From: JAYZDB01 sp036338025
Lineage (GTDB): Bacteria > Planctomycetota > UBA1135 > UBA2386
Assembly: GCA_036338025.1 (NCBI GenBank)
Contig: JAYZDB010000028.1
Location: forward strand, 1-16,971
Reading direction: 5' to 3'
Length of the DNA stretch: 16,971 bases
Position 1 is the first letter of the stretch; every line of letters starts with the position of its first letter. Position numbers and translations under genes: made by a program. The notes under the pieces are model-generated. The model made no database searches. It was not told the DNA's origin and worked only from the letters and a program-made list of their open reading frames with translations. This document shows positions 8,637 to 15,897 of this stretch, one piece after another.

Positions 8637-9334
8637 GCCAATCCACCCCCAAGCCCCACTACTGCAGCGACACCGCCTACCAACTGTTCGCGGCGCAAGT
8701 CAAGGACCTCGAAGCGGATGGAGCCCTGCTCCGCGCAGCGGTTGCAATCTCCCTAAACGACCTCCCCGCTGCCGACTACCGCACCGTCGAGGACGAACTC
8801 GATCAACTCGCAAACCGGATACTCTCGCAGGTGAGCAGCGGCAACCCACGGGCCCTGATCGCGCACGCGCATCAGGTGTTGTTCGAAGAGGATGGCTTTC
8901 GCGGCAACCACGAAAACTACTACGACCCGGCAAACAGCTACGTCCCACAAGTCCTGGCTACGCGACGTGGAATCCCAATCACCCTGGCGCTGGTCTACAA
9001 GGAAGTCCTGGAACGAATCGGACTTTCCGTCACCGGCATCAATTCTCCCGGCCACTTCCTGGCGAGTGTCTGGCTCGATGGCAGACCGATGATCGTGGAT
9101 CCATTTGCCGGTGGACGAGCACTGAGCCGGGCAGAGGCCTACGACTTGATCGAAGCCTTACTCGGTCGCGTCGACCGCAGCAGGGACTTGCTCCCACCTG
9201 CGACAAACTACGGCTGGATTGCTCGAATCCTGCAGAACCTGCAGGTCGTGTTCGGACAATCCAGGCAACAGGGCGCACTTGCCGCGATGCTCGAACTCTC
9301 CAGTCTCCTGTCTACGGACGAGACACGCTCATGA
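8633..9334 (+). CDS. SirB1-like transglutaminase-core protein
   Basis: A 233-residue soluble protein of the SirB1/Transglut_core2 type. The diagnostic stretch lies around residues 82-162: F-R-G-N-H-E-N-Y-Y-D-P, then S-Y-V-P-Q-V-L-A-T-R-R-G-I-P-I-T-L-A-L-V-Y, then S-P-G-H-F-L and I-V-D-P-F-A-G-G. The family has the transglutaminase-like fold, but many members lack a catalytic Cys. Here the only Cys is at residue 11, outside the core, so protease or transglutaminase activity is unlikely. Family members usually also carry C-terminal TPR-like helices, and the last 60 residues are helical in composition. Its start overlaps the mutB stop and its stop overlaps the meaB start, both as ATGA, so it is made together with the mutase. 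No role in mutase function is established; the coupling is positional evidence only. Confidence 0.85.
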   Translation: MSQSTPKPHYCSDTAYQLFAAQVKDLEADGALLRAAVAISLNDLPAADYRTVEDELDQLANRILSQVSSGNPRALIAHAHQVLFEEDGFRGNHENYYDPANSYVPQVLATRRGIPITLALVYKEVLERIGLSVTGINSPGHFLASVWLDGRPMIVDPFAGGRALSRAEAYDLIEALLGRVDRSRDLLPPATNYGWIARILQNLQVVFGQSRQQGALAAMLELSSLLSTDETRS

Positions 9335-10302
9335 CGCACGAGATCGATGAGCTCGTCGCCGGCGTTCAATCCGGCGACCGACGGATGCTGGCGCGTGCGA
9401 TCACGCTGGTCGAAAGCGGGCGAGCATCTGACCTCGAATCCAGCATCGAGATCCTCAACAGGCTACACCCCACAGCCCCTACTTCGTCTTCCATCCGCAT
9501 CGGAATCACCGGGGTGCCAGGTGTCGGCAAGAGCACATTTCTCGATACGTTTGGCGAACACCTGATCGAACAGGGCCTCAGTGTCGCCGTGCTTGCCATC
9601 GACCCGACGAGCACGCTGTCGGGAGGCAGCATCCTCGCTGACAAGACTCGTATGGAGCGGCTTTCGCACAACCCAAGGGCTTTCATCCGCCCGACCCCGG
9701 GGGGGCTTCATGCCGGTGGCGTCGCCCGCCAGACTCGCGAGACCATCGCTCTGTGCGAAGCAGCTGGTTTCGAGGCGATCCTGGTAGAGACCATCGGGAT
9801 CGGGCAATCCGAAGTATCCGTGTCCGACATGGTCGACACCGTAGTGCTCCTGCTGCTAGCCGGTGCGGGAGATGAACTACAGGGCATCAAGCGGGGTATC
9901 ATGGAACTTGCTGATGTCATGGTGGTCCACAAGGCGGATGGGGACAACGAACAACCAGCCCAGTCTGCCGCAGCGGAGTTGGCAAACGTAATCAACCTCT
10001 TGCCGCGACGATTCACCGGCTGGCAGCCTAGCCTTGGAACTTGTTCGTCGCTGACCGGCGACGGTATCGCGGAGGTGTACACGCGAGTCCGTGAGCACCG
10101 CGCGGCGATCGGCGACGAGGAAATCCTGAGTTGCCGGAGTAAGCAAAACCTCCAGGGCTTCGAGGACACCCTGCGGGACATCGTGGTAGCGGATTTCCTG
10201 CGAGACCCGAAGGTGGCCGATCGACTCGAGGCGATCCGAGCACAAGTCCTCGGCGGCTTGCTCCACCCCACCGCCGCTGCCGCCCAGCTGCTCGCGGAAT
10301 AA
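9331..10302 (+). CDS. meaB: MeaB/ArgK-family G-protein chaperone of methylmalonyl-CoA mutase
   Basis: A 323-residue G3E-family P-loop GTPase. The Walker A motif G-V-P-G-V-G-K-S spans residues 61-68. Further family motifs are A-I-D-P-T-S-T-L-S-G-G-S, R-P-T-P-G-G-L-H-A-G-G, V-E-T-I-G-I-G-Q-S-E, and the base-recognition segment V-H-K-A-D-G-D-N with His200 where Asn is more common. Human MMAA also departs from Asn at this place. MeaB loads adenosylcobalamin and protects or reactivates methylmalonyl-CoA mutase, using GTP hydrolysis as a gate. Position at the end of the mutA-mutB operon fits that role exactly. The C-terminal dimerisation region, ending near L-H-P-T-A-A-A, is present, so the protein looks complete. 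It converges with the next gene, leaving 7 bases between stops. Confidence 0.96.
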   Translation: MTHEIDELVAGVQSGDRRMLARAITLVESGRASDLESSIEILNRLHPTAPTSSSIRIGITGVPGVGKSTFLDTFGEHLIEQGLSVAVLAIDPTSTLSGGSILADKTRMERLSHNPRAFIRPTPGGLHAGGVARQTRETIALCEAAGFEAILVETIGIGQSEVSVSDMVDTVVLLLLAGAGDELQGIKRGIMELADVMVVHKADGDNEQPAQSAAAELANVINLLPRRFTGWQPSLGTCSSLTGDGIAEVYTRVREHRAAIGDEEILSCRSKQNLQGFEDTLRDIVVADFLRDPKVADRLEAIRAQVLGGLLHPTAAAAQLLAE

Positions 10303-10309
10303 GCGCCGC

Positions 10310-11272
10310 TCAGGCAGTCTCCGGGTCGGCCTGCAGGGTTTCAAGCTGGGCCTGATTGGTTACCCCCGCAGCTTGCTTGTCCGGTTGGGTGCGGTACCGA
10401 TCGTGGATCCAGAGGTACTGCTCCGGGTATCGGCGGATGGCTTCTTCCAGAACACTGTTGATCTCCACCACCAGCTGCTCAACGGCTTCGGAGATATCCG
10501 TTACGTTGGGAGTTCGCTGAGGCTGGATGACCTTCGCGATCTCAAACCGGAAACGGAATCCTCGACCCACCCGCGGGCAGAACGCCACCACGACTGGATA
10601 GCCCCTGCGAAGCGCCAGGGTCGCCGCGGCCCGCTCGGTACTCGCGATCTTGCCGAAAAAGGGCACGAACACGCCGCGCAATCGCTGATTCTGATCGACG
10701 GCCTGGATTCCCACGGCGCCATTCTTGAGCGCCCGCGCCAACCCACGGATGCCACCACGCCGGCTATGAACATGAAGCCCAGCCGCGCGCCGACTGTTCT
10801 CGAGGAAGTCCTGGAGCAAGGGGTTCTTGAAAGTCCGCGCCACCACATGCGCCTCCTCGTGGGCGTGCGCCATCGAGATTGCCCCGACTTCCCACGAACC
10901 CAGGTGCCCCGAGACAACCAGCGCCGGGCCACCAGGCATATTCTCGCGGATCGACTCCAGGTCATCGACATACTTGGGCAGTGAACCCTCCCGCAACACG
11001 CGGTGGACCCGCAGCATGTCCATGCTGACCTTCAGGAAGTTGCCGGTGGCCCGCCGCGCCAGACTCAGCAGCTCCTTGTCAGTCCTCTCGTCTGGATAGG
11101 CCTGCCGCAGGAACTTCAGGGCATAGCCCTGCCGCCGTTTTGAGCACAGGAACGACAACTGCCCCAACAGGCTCATCCCACCGTAGGCCAAGGACTCCGG
11201 TAGGTAGCGCAGGCCGAACATCGCCATGCGAACCAGCGCATATTCCAGCCGATACTTGATCGAAACTTTCAA
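10310..11272 (-). CDS. LpxL/HtrB-family lysophospholipid-type acyltransferase (copy 1)
   Basis: A 320-residue protein of the lipid A late-acyltransferase family, which transfers an acyl chain from acyl-ACP to a lipid A precursor or related lipid at the inner membrane. The catalytic H-x4-E motif is S-G-H-L-G-S-W-E, giving His123 and Glu128. Later blocks include D-Q-N-Q-R-L-R-G-V-F-V-P-F-F-G, S-T-E-R-A-A-A-T-L-A, and the closing R-Y-P-E-Q-Y-L-W-I-H-D-R-Y signature. The hydrophobic N-terminus gives a probable membrane anchor. It is arranged head-to-head with a second family member 50 bases away. Which acyl position or lipid each one uses cannot be read from the sequence. Assignment to the family is firm; the lipid A substrate is inferred. 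Confidence 0.92.
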   Translation of the reverse strand: MKVSIKYRLEYALVRMAMFGLRYLPESLAYGGMSLLGQLSFLCSKRRQGYALKFLRQAYPDERTDKELLSLARRATGNFLKVSMDMLRVHRVLREGSLPKYVDDLESIRENMPGGPALVVSGHLGSWEVGAISMAHAHEEAHVVARTFKNPLLQDFLENSRRAAGLHVHSRRGGIRGLARALKNGAVGIQAVDQNQRLRGVFVPFFGKIASTERAAATLALRRGYPVVVAFCPRVGRGFRFRFEIAKVIQPQRTPNVTDISEAVEQLVVEINSVLEEAIRRYPEQYLWIHDRYRTQPDKQAAGVTNQAQLETLQADPETA

Positions 11273-11322
11273 ACCGTGTCAGTTGCCGATGTGAGGTCAC
11301 CCGTAAGAACGTCACGTCTTCG

Positions 11323-12435
11323 ATGGGCCGGAATCGGCCACCCAAAGACCTACTCCCGAAAGCTTCCCTCTCCAGCCCACAACGGTCAAAGGTCTGTCGG
11401 CTTTTAGCCACAAGTTTGAACAATCCTCCAACTGTCCAGCAAGCAATAGCCGCGCCATATCTACACCGGTTGATTGGCTTGGCGTTTCGAGCGTTCGTGC
11501 TGACAGTCCGCGTGCTACCGGACTGGCTGGCGTACGCCTTCGCTGACGGACTCGCGGTGTTACTGGTGATCTACACCCACGCGACCCGCCGGAGGTCTAC
11601 CCGCCGAAGGATGGGGTTCCATCACAACGTCCGCATTGCGTTTCGCGACCAGTTGACCGGCCGACCTCGGTGCAGCTTGTTGTGGCGATGGGCCCGCCAC
11701 ATGACGCACATGGGCATCGACACCTGCAAGATGCCTCAGATCACCTCCCGGAACGTCCACGACTACTGTGACCTCACTGAGATCGCACAACTACGAGAAC
11801 AGTACGATCGAGGTAAGGGAGTACTCGCGGTATCGGGACACGTCGGGGTCTACGAATTCACACCACATCTAATGACGCTCTCGGGAATGGCCGTCGTCAC
11901 GATCTTTCGACCGAGCCCAATCCGGCCTGTCACCGATGTAATCAACGAGATTCGTAGTGCCGGTGGTCAAGAGATGACGGAGCGCAAGGGCGGTGTCCGA
12001 CAGGTCCTCCGAGCCCTCCGCAACAAGAAGATTGCCGGGTTACTCGTCGATGTCAGCTCCAAGCGTAGCGACATCTACGCACCCTTTCTTGGCACACCGG
12101 CCGCCACCAACAGCACGGCCGGCATGCTGCACGTCAAGACTGGCGCCCCAATCGTCGTGGCAACAACACAACGTACGGCACGTCGGAGATACAAATTGCA
12201 CGTCTGGGATGTGGTCGAGGGGTCCGGGGCAGATCCTCGGGATGTCGAGGTGCACGCGACCGCTGCTCGGATCAACGACGCTCTGTCTCGTGCAATCCGA
12301 AGTTATCCCGAGCAGTGGTTCTGGGATTCACGACGGTTTCGCGCACGGCCGGAGGGCGAGATGCCAGACGGCTCTGGCCTACCTCCGCAAACCAACCCTG
12401 ATCAGGCATTCACAATCGCTGGTTCGAAAGAGTGA
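11323..12435 (+). CDS. LpxL/HtrB-family acyltransferase (divergent paralogue)
   Basis: A 370-residue member of the same acyltransferase family as the gene divergent from it, but clearly diverged. The active-site motif reads S-G-H-V-G-V-Y-E, keeping His173 and Glu178 of H-x4-E. The segment R-K-G-G-V-R-Q-V-L-R-A-L, the substrate loop Y-A-P-F-L-G-T-P-A, and the final R-S-Y-P-E-Q-W-F-W-D-S-R-R-F signature are all present. The first 45 or so residues look unlike the family and the hydrophobic anchor begins near residue 50. A TTG at 11416 may therefore be the real start, though the ATG at 11323 is the only ATG upstream. The C-terminal 25 residues are a low-complexity tail. It lies 44 bases ahead of rnhA and may be cotranscribed with it. 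Confidence 0.88.
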   Translation: MGRNRPPKDLLPKASLSSPQRSKVCRLLATSLNNPPTVQQAIAAPYLHRLIGLAFRAFVLTVRVLPDWLAYAFADGLAVLLVIYTHATRRRSTRRRMGFHHNVRIAFRDQLTGRPRCSLLWRWARHMTHMGIDTCKMPQITSRNVHDYCDLTEIAQLREQYDRGKGVLAVSGHVGVYEFTPHLMTLSGMAVVTIFRPSPIRPVTDVINEIRSAGGQEMTERKGGVRQVLRALRNKKIAGLLVDVSSKRSDIYAPFLGTPAATNSTAGMLHVKTGAPIVVATTQRTARRRYKLHVWDVVEGSGADPRDVEVHATAARINDALSRAIRSYPEQWFWDSRRFRARPEGEMPDGSGLPPQTNPDQAFTIAGSKE

Positions 12436-12479
12436 AGAATCCCTGGTATCCCACCCGCGTTTGCAAACACTGACCTGCG

Positions 12480-12926
12480 ATGGCGGAAACCGACTCCACA
12501 ACAATCACGATCCACACCGACGGGGCGTGCAGCGGGAACCCTGGCCGCGGCGGCTGGGGCGCGATCCTCAATGGATGCGGCAAGATTCGCGAACTCAAAG
12601 GTGGGGAAGCAAATACCACCAACAACCGGATGGAGTTGATGGCAGCGATTGTCGCGCTTGAGACCTTGACGCGACCTTGCAAGATCATCCTTCACACCGA
12701 CAGCACGTATCTCCGAGACGGCATCACCACCTGGATCGAGAACTGGAAGAAGCGCGGCTGGAAGACCTCCGCCAAGAAACCGGTCAAGAACATCGACCTG
12801 TGGCAACGTCTTGAGGCTGCCGCGGCGAGCCACGAGATCGATTGGCGGTGGGTCAAGGGGCACGCCGGTGACCCGGGCAACGAACGAGCCGACCAACTCG
12901 CCAATGAGGGCATGCCCGAGGCCTGA
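12480..12926 (+). CDS. rnhA: Ribonuclease HI
   Basis: A 148-residue type 1 RNase H, normal length for the bacterial enzyme. It cleaves the RNA strand of RNA:DNA hybrids, for example R-loops, Okazaki primers and misprimed origins, using two metal ions. All catalytic residues are in place: Asp14 in T-D-G-A-C-S-G-N-P-G, Glu52 in N-N-R-M-E-L-M, Asp74 in H-T-D-S, His128 in V-K-G-H-A-G, and Asp138 in N-E-R-A-D. The basic handle region with W-K-K-R-G-W-K and K-K-P-V-K-N is also present, as in the E. coli enzyme. No strong ribosome-binding site precedes the ATG, so translation may depend partly on read-through from the acyltransferase gene 44 bases upstream. Confidence 0.97.
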   Translation: MAETDSTTITIHTDGACSGNPGRGGWGAILNGCGKIRELKGGEANTTNNRMELMAAIVALETLTRPCKIILHTDSTYLRDGITTWIENWKKRGWKTSAKKPVKNIDLWQRLEAAAASHEIDWRWVKGHAGDPGNERADQLANEGMPEA

Positions 12927-13076
12927 AACTCCGGGTGCCTGAACAGCGCCTCAGAGGCAGGAGGGGTCGATCGCAAGGGCCTCAACGCCACCGAATGCTG
13001 CGGCAAACCGCGTCGATCGGGCCCACGAAAAACCGGGAAAACGTCATGCCGACTACCACGATGATCCGATGAATAC

Positions 13077-13112
13077 CCGTCGGGAGCAGTAGTTCACTGC
13101 TTCACCCGACGG
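13077..13112 (+). promoter_or_regulatory. Strong two-part hairpin upstream of the HAMP gene
   Basis: CCGTCGGG (13077-13084) pairs perfectly with CCCGACGG (13105-13112). Inside it AGCAG (13085-13089) pairs with CTGCT (13097-13101), leaving a 7-base loop and a 3-base bulge (13102-13104). No T-run follows, so a classical intrinsic terminator is not obvious. It ends 12 bases before the GGAGG of the next gene, so it could act as a leader structure for that gene or as a 3' end for rnhA mRNA. Confidence 0.6.
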
Positions 13113-13124
13113 TCGAGATATCTC

Positions 13125-13129
13125 GGAGG
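13125..13129 (+). promoter_or_regulatory. Shine-Dalgarno site of the HAMP-domain gene
   Basis: GGAGG lies 4 bases before the GTG at 13134 and decides that start. Confidence 0.75.
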
Positions 13130-13133
13130 CACC

Positions 13134-13796
13134 GTGAATTTCCTGCAGAAAATGATGCTGCGACGAAACTACATCGTCGATCGAAAAGTCCAATACAACC
13201 TACTCCTCAGGACCCTGGGCTTCGTCGTGTTCATGCTGCTCATCGTGAGCGCCGGCCTGTACATCCCCCTGCTGGTCGAACTCCGCCGCCATGCGGGCGA
13301 ACTGGACTCATCCTACGAGACATCGATCGCCTTGATGTTCATGCAAGAGCGTTTCTGGCCGGTAGCTTTGTTCTGCCTGGCATTCGCCGCCTACGGAACC
13401 ATTGTTATCTCACATCGCATCGTCGGACCGCTGGTCCGGGTAAAACGGGTGATGGAATCCGTTGGTCACGGAGTGCTCCCCGAAACAATGAAGATTCGGT
13501 CCAAGGACTACCTCAAGGCTGAGGTTGACATCCTCAACACGATGGTCGCCAGGCTGGCAACCCAGATCGACCAGATCAAGTCGGCCAATCATGTCCTCAA
13601 CGATTCTCTGGCCAGTCACCGGGACAGTGCCTCTCGATACGGCCATGACGAAATACAAGCCACTCTCACCGCTGTGAGTCAGGCAGCCGAAACCTTGACA
13701 CGTGAGATCGAGCACTTCCGCCGTGAAACCGATCCAATCGACCTGCCAGCTGACTCAGCGAGCACGGTCGAAGAAACCCTCACGATGACACCCTGA
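13134..13796 (+). CDS. Two-helix membrane protein with HAMP domain
   Basis: A 220-residue protein starting at GTG. The basic N-terminus (L-R-R-N-Y-I-V-D-R-K) is followed by a first membrane segment at about 25-48, a short extracytoplasmic loop of about 25 residues, and a second at about 74-96. After it S-H-R-I-V-G-P-L opens a HAMP linker (about 95-148) with the conserved Pro and a following amphipathic helix. The remaining 70 residues are polar and helical, likely coiled coil. HAMP domains pass conformational signals in chemoreceptors and sensor kinases. Here there is no receiver, kinase, cyclase or methyl-accepting output domain. It resembles short HAMP proteins with an R-R-N-Y-..-D-K/R-x-x-Q start found in several Gram-negative phyla. 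The partner is unknown; it may work with a separate histidine kinase or chemotaxis protein elsewhere. Confidence 0.75.
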   Translation: MNFLQKMMLRRNYIVDRKVQYNLLLRTLGFVVFMLLIVSAGLYIPLLVELRRHAGELDSSYETSIALMFMQERFWPVALFCLAFAAYGTIVISHRIVGPLVRVKRVMESVGHGVLPETMKIRSKDYLKAEVDILNTMVARLATQIDQIKSANHVLNDSLASHRDSASRYGHDEIQATLTAVSQAAETLTREIEHFRRETDPIDLPADSASTVEETLTMTP

Positions 13797-13847
13797 ATCG
13801 CGACGGGTCTTGCTCCAATCAGCGGGATCACTAGTCTCGCCTGGGAA

Positions 13848-14369
13848 GTGGACCTCGAAGATCTCACCGACGCCGATATCGCCACCGTCGCCGAACAACT
13901 CGGTCGACCTCCGCGCGCCGCCGTGCACATCGCGGCCCGCTGTCCAGCAGGCCATCCTGCGGTCATCGTCAATCACCCGATCCACCTCGAATCCGGTCAG
14001 ATCGCTCCCTTCCCGACACTCTACTGGCTGTCCTGCCCGGAACTCCGCCGGGTAGTCTCCCGCCTCGAAATGGGGGGGTTGATCCAGCAACTAGATGCCC
14101 GACTCGCAGGTGACGACGAACTTGCCGCGGCTCTCCATTTAGACCACGAACGCTACATCCAACAACGATGGCAACTCCTCAGTGAGGAAGAACGCGCACA
14201 AGTCCGCGACGCCGGATTACAGAACATGCTACTCGAGCGCGGAATCGGCGGACTCAGCCACCGGCGCAGCGTGAAGTGCCTACACCTCCATTTCGCTCAC
14301 CACCTCGCAGATCGCAACACCATCGGCTCCATCCTGTCCGAGGAATTCGAAGTCCGGCCCTGTAGCTAG
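13848..14369 (+). CDS. DUF501-family protein
   Basis: A 173-residue soluble protein from a GTG start, with GGGAAG just upstream. The family's features are plain: A-A-R-C-P-A-G-H-P-A-V-I near residue 29, then F-P-T-L-Y-W-L-S-C-P-E-L, V-S-R-L-E, a central acidic-helical part, and the C-terminal K-C-L-H-L-H-F-A-H-H-L-A-D block. Cys144 with His146, His148, His151 and His152 could bind a metal, though this is inference. DUF501 has no established function. In Actinobacteria it is often found between the FtsB/enolase genes and an exopolyphosphatase gene; neither is present here. It follows the HAMP gene by 51 bases and may be cotranscribed with it, and it converges with the MauE-like gene, leaving 7 bases between stops. 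Confidence 0.8.
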   Translation: MDLEDLTDADIATVAEQLGRPPRAAVHIAARCPAGHPAVIVNHPIHLESGQIAPFPTLYWLSCPELRRVVSRLEMGGLIQQLDARLAGDDELAAALHLDHERYIQQRWQLLSEEERAQVRDAGLQNMLLERGIGGLSHRRSVKCLHLHFAHHLADRNTIGSILSEEFEVRPCS

Positions 14370-14376
14370 ACGTTCT

Positions 14377-14790
14377 TCACGGCTTCGAGCTGTCAACCGA
14401 TTGACGCGAAGCGAGCAAACCCATGGCGATGATGCCGCAATCGATCCACAAGGACGTCGCGACCGAGGAACCCGCAACCCCACCAAAGCACTGGCAGTCA
14501 ACAACCAGTCCTCGTAGCAAAGCACAAGAATTGGCTACGCCAAACACAACCCCGAGCACAACCGCCCAGGTTGCTGCGGCGCGTCGTTGCCACCCGGTGA
14601 GGAGAGCGGCACCAAGGACGACCTCGAGCGCGGGCAAAACAGCCCCGAGCAAAAACGCCATCCAGGCCGGCAGGATGTCATAGGCGGCGGTCGCAATCAC
14701 CGTACCCTCGGCGTCAAGAGACTTCAGGCCCCCGCTCACCAGCAAGACACTACCGAGCACCACCCAACTCACGACTCGCACGGCGCCCAT
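14377..14790 (-). CDS. MauE/DoxX-like redox-associated membrane protein
   Basis: A 137-residue protein with four predicted membrane segments (about 4-22, 42-64, 71-90 and 111-126). The start at 14790 begins two bases after the upstream gene's stop, and the first hydrophobic helix begins there; longer starts would overlap that gene. The last loop carries D-C-Q-C-F-G-G (Cys99 and Cys101), the C-x-C-F-G motif common in MauE-type proteins, and a further Cys89 precedes it. MauE is needed for maturation of methylamine dehydrogenase and is thought to move reducing or oxidising equivalents across the membrane, in the manner of DsbB/DsbD. No methylamine genes are present, so this is a family match, not a role in methylamine use. 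It is the last gene of a three-gene operon with rhodanese-like and DUF1573 proteins. Confidence 0.82.
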   Translation of the reverse strand: MGAVRVVSWVVLGSVLLVSGGLKSLDAEGTVIATAAYDILPAWMAFLLGAVLPALEVVLGAALLTGWQRRAAATWAVVLGVVFGVANSCALLRGLVVDCQCFGGVAGSSVATSLWIDCGIIAMGLLASRQSVDSSKP

Positions 14791-14792
14791 GC

Positions 14793-15218
14793 CTACACCC
14801 CCCCCACAACCAGAATCGCCTCGCGAACGCCTAACCGCTGGCACACGCGGCGCAAGGTCTTGAGACCTTCATCCCGATCGTGTTCATCCACGATGAATGC
14901 CAGACGCCTGGCAGTCGCATTCTTGATGTACTTGCTCAGAATCGTCATCGAATGGGGCATCGGCAAGGACCACGCAAGGTGGAGGCCGATGACCGGCAAG
15001 GTGGAATCCCGGCGTAGGTCCACTGCCTGATACTCACCGCTTTCGATCATCGGCAAGACCTGTGCTGCGGGCAACTCTAAGACAACGGCGCGTCGTTCGA
15101 GTGACTCCACGACCGCCGAGGGGTCGGTCAGGACAAGTTCGAGGAATACCAGGTGTCGCAGCAACGCGAGAACTGTCGACCAGGCCAGAAGATGCAACAT
15201 CGCCGAGGGTAGCTTCAC
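14793..15218 (-). CDS. Membrane-anchored degenerate rhodanese-like protein
   Basis: A 141-residue protein from a GTG start whose codon overlaps the upstream TGA (GTGA). An N-terminal hydrophobic segment at about 7-30 is followed by a domain whose layout matches rhodanese. E-L-P-A-A-Q-V-L-P-M-I-E-S-G-E-Y-Q-A-V-D-L-R (residues 48-69) fits the opening helix and the V-D-V-R strand. The closing R-L-G-V-R-E-A-I-L-V-V-G-G fits the final helix and strand. The active-site loop, which should carry the catalytic Cys, reads A-F-I-V-D-E-H-D-R-D-E-G and has no Cys. If the fold is right it is a binding or structural module and not a sulfurtransferase. Similarity is weak, so the family call is tentative. It is sandwiched in a redox-type operon. 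Confidence 0.58.
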   Translation of the reverse strand: MKLPSAMLHLLAWSTVLALLRHLVFLELVLTDPSAVVESLERRAVVLELPAAQVLPMIESGEYQAVDLRRDSTLPVIGLHLAWSLPMPHSMTILSKYIKNATARRLAFIVDEHDRDEGLKTLRRVCQRLGVREAILVVGGV

Positions 15219-15667
15219 TTGACCGTGCCCTCCGCAGCCAACAAGAACGGTCGTTTCGGCTCAAGGTCCGTATAGACCTTGGCAAGCATCCACATCGGAC
15301 CGGCCAACTGATCTCCGGTATCGACGTGCAACACCACCTTGCTGCGCATCCCAGGGGCAATGGGCTTGCCTGGCAATCCGACGTCGATGCAACCACACGA
15401 GGACCAACTCCGCATCAATACGACCGGTCGGTCCCCGCAATTCTCGAAGGGGAATTCAATCGTCGACTTGCCGGACAAGGCTCCCAACACCTGATGCTGC
15501 GCGTCGAACCGCAAGAACCGCTCCTCGCCTCCAAACCCCGACCACACACCCTGGGACAGCTCCAAGAACTTCATCCGGACACTCTCCGGGCCAAACCGCA
15601 GGAAAAGCGGAGGGCACACCAGGAACCCGGCGGCGAGAATGACAGTGATCAGGGGTGGGCGGCGCAA
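15215..15667 (-). CDS. DUF1573 protein with N-terminal membrane anchor
   Basis: A 150-residue protein. No ATG or GTG exists upstream in frame before a stop, so the TTG at 15667 is taken as start; it leads directly into a hydrophobic segment at about 5-24 that would act as a signal anchor. The DUF1573 domain covers roughly 67-150, with the family hallmark S-S-C-G-C (Cys91, Cys93), F-P-F-E-N-C-G-D-R-P-V before it, and I-A-P-G-M-R-S-K-V-V-L-H-V after it. The fold is Ig/MSP-like and exported. Its function is unknown, but members are frequent in Bacteroidetes and Planctomycetes and sit near redox proteins. It is the first gene of the operon and overlaps the next by 4 bases (GTGA). Confidence 0.85.
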   Translation of the reverse strand: MRRPPLITVILAAGFLVCPPLFLRFGPESVRMKFLELSQGVWSGFGGEERFLRFDAQHQVLGALSGKSTIEFPFENCGDRPVVLMRSWSSCGCIDVGLPGKPIAPGMRSKVVLHVDTGDQLAGPMWMLAKVYTDLEPKRPFLLAAEGTVK

Positions 15668-15897
15668 GATTGAGCGATCGAAATCCGTCTCGGTGAACCG
15701 ATCACTCTAGCGAGCAAGTGCGACTTGTGGACTTCCAGAGTTTCACGCTAGAGTTCGGCCTGGAGTTTCTGGAGCCAGGGACTTCTGGACAATACCCTGG
15801 TGCCGGGAATTCCAGCAGGACCGCCCCTGAATCTGCACTGCTACCAACGAAATCCACTTCGAACTTCTTCAAGACAATCGTCCGACACGAAATCCTC
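15668..15897 (+). promoter_or_regulatory. Divergent control region and leader of the selenoprotein gene
   Basis: This 230-base spacer lies between the TTG of the DUF1573 gene and the ATG of the selenoprotein gene. It holds three overlapping complementary segments: CCTGG (15759-15763), CCAGGG (15775-15780) and CCCTGG (15795-15800). The middle one can pair with either neighbour. GAGTT(T/C) also recurs at 15738, 15751 and 15763. An in-frame GTG at 15718 could in principle extend the coding region, but the sequence there is unlike a signal peptide. No clear promoter consensus was found. Confidence 0.4.

Noticed and set aside
9708..10271. 187-residue antisense frame within meaB
   Set aside because: It has the Ser/Arg-rich composition typical of an antisense shadow of a GC-rich gene and is incompatible with the strongly conserved GTPase on the other strand.
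12936..12959. TGCCT/AGGCA hairpin after rnhA as intrinsic terminator
   Set aside because: The stem is only 5 bases with a 14-base loop and no T-run; this is expected by chance at this GC content.
15062..15673. 203-residue plus-strand frame opposite the DUF1573/rhodanese genes
   Set aside because: It is an Arg/Pro-rich antisense shadow without family features. The minus-strand genes show domain motifs and coupled start/stop overlaps.
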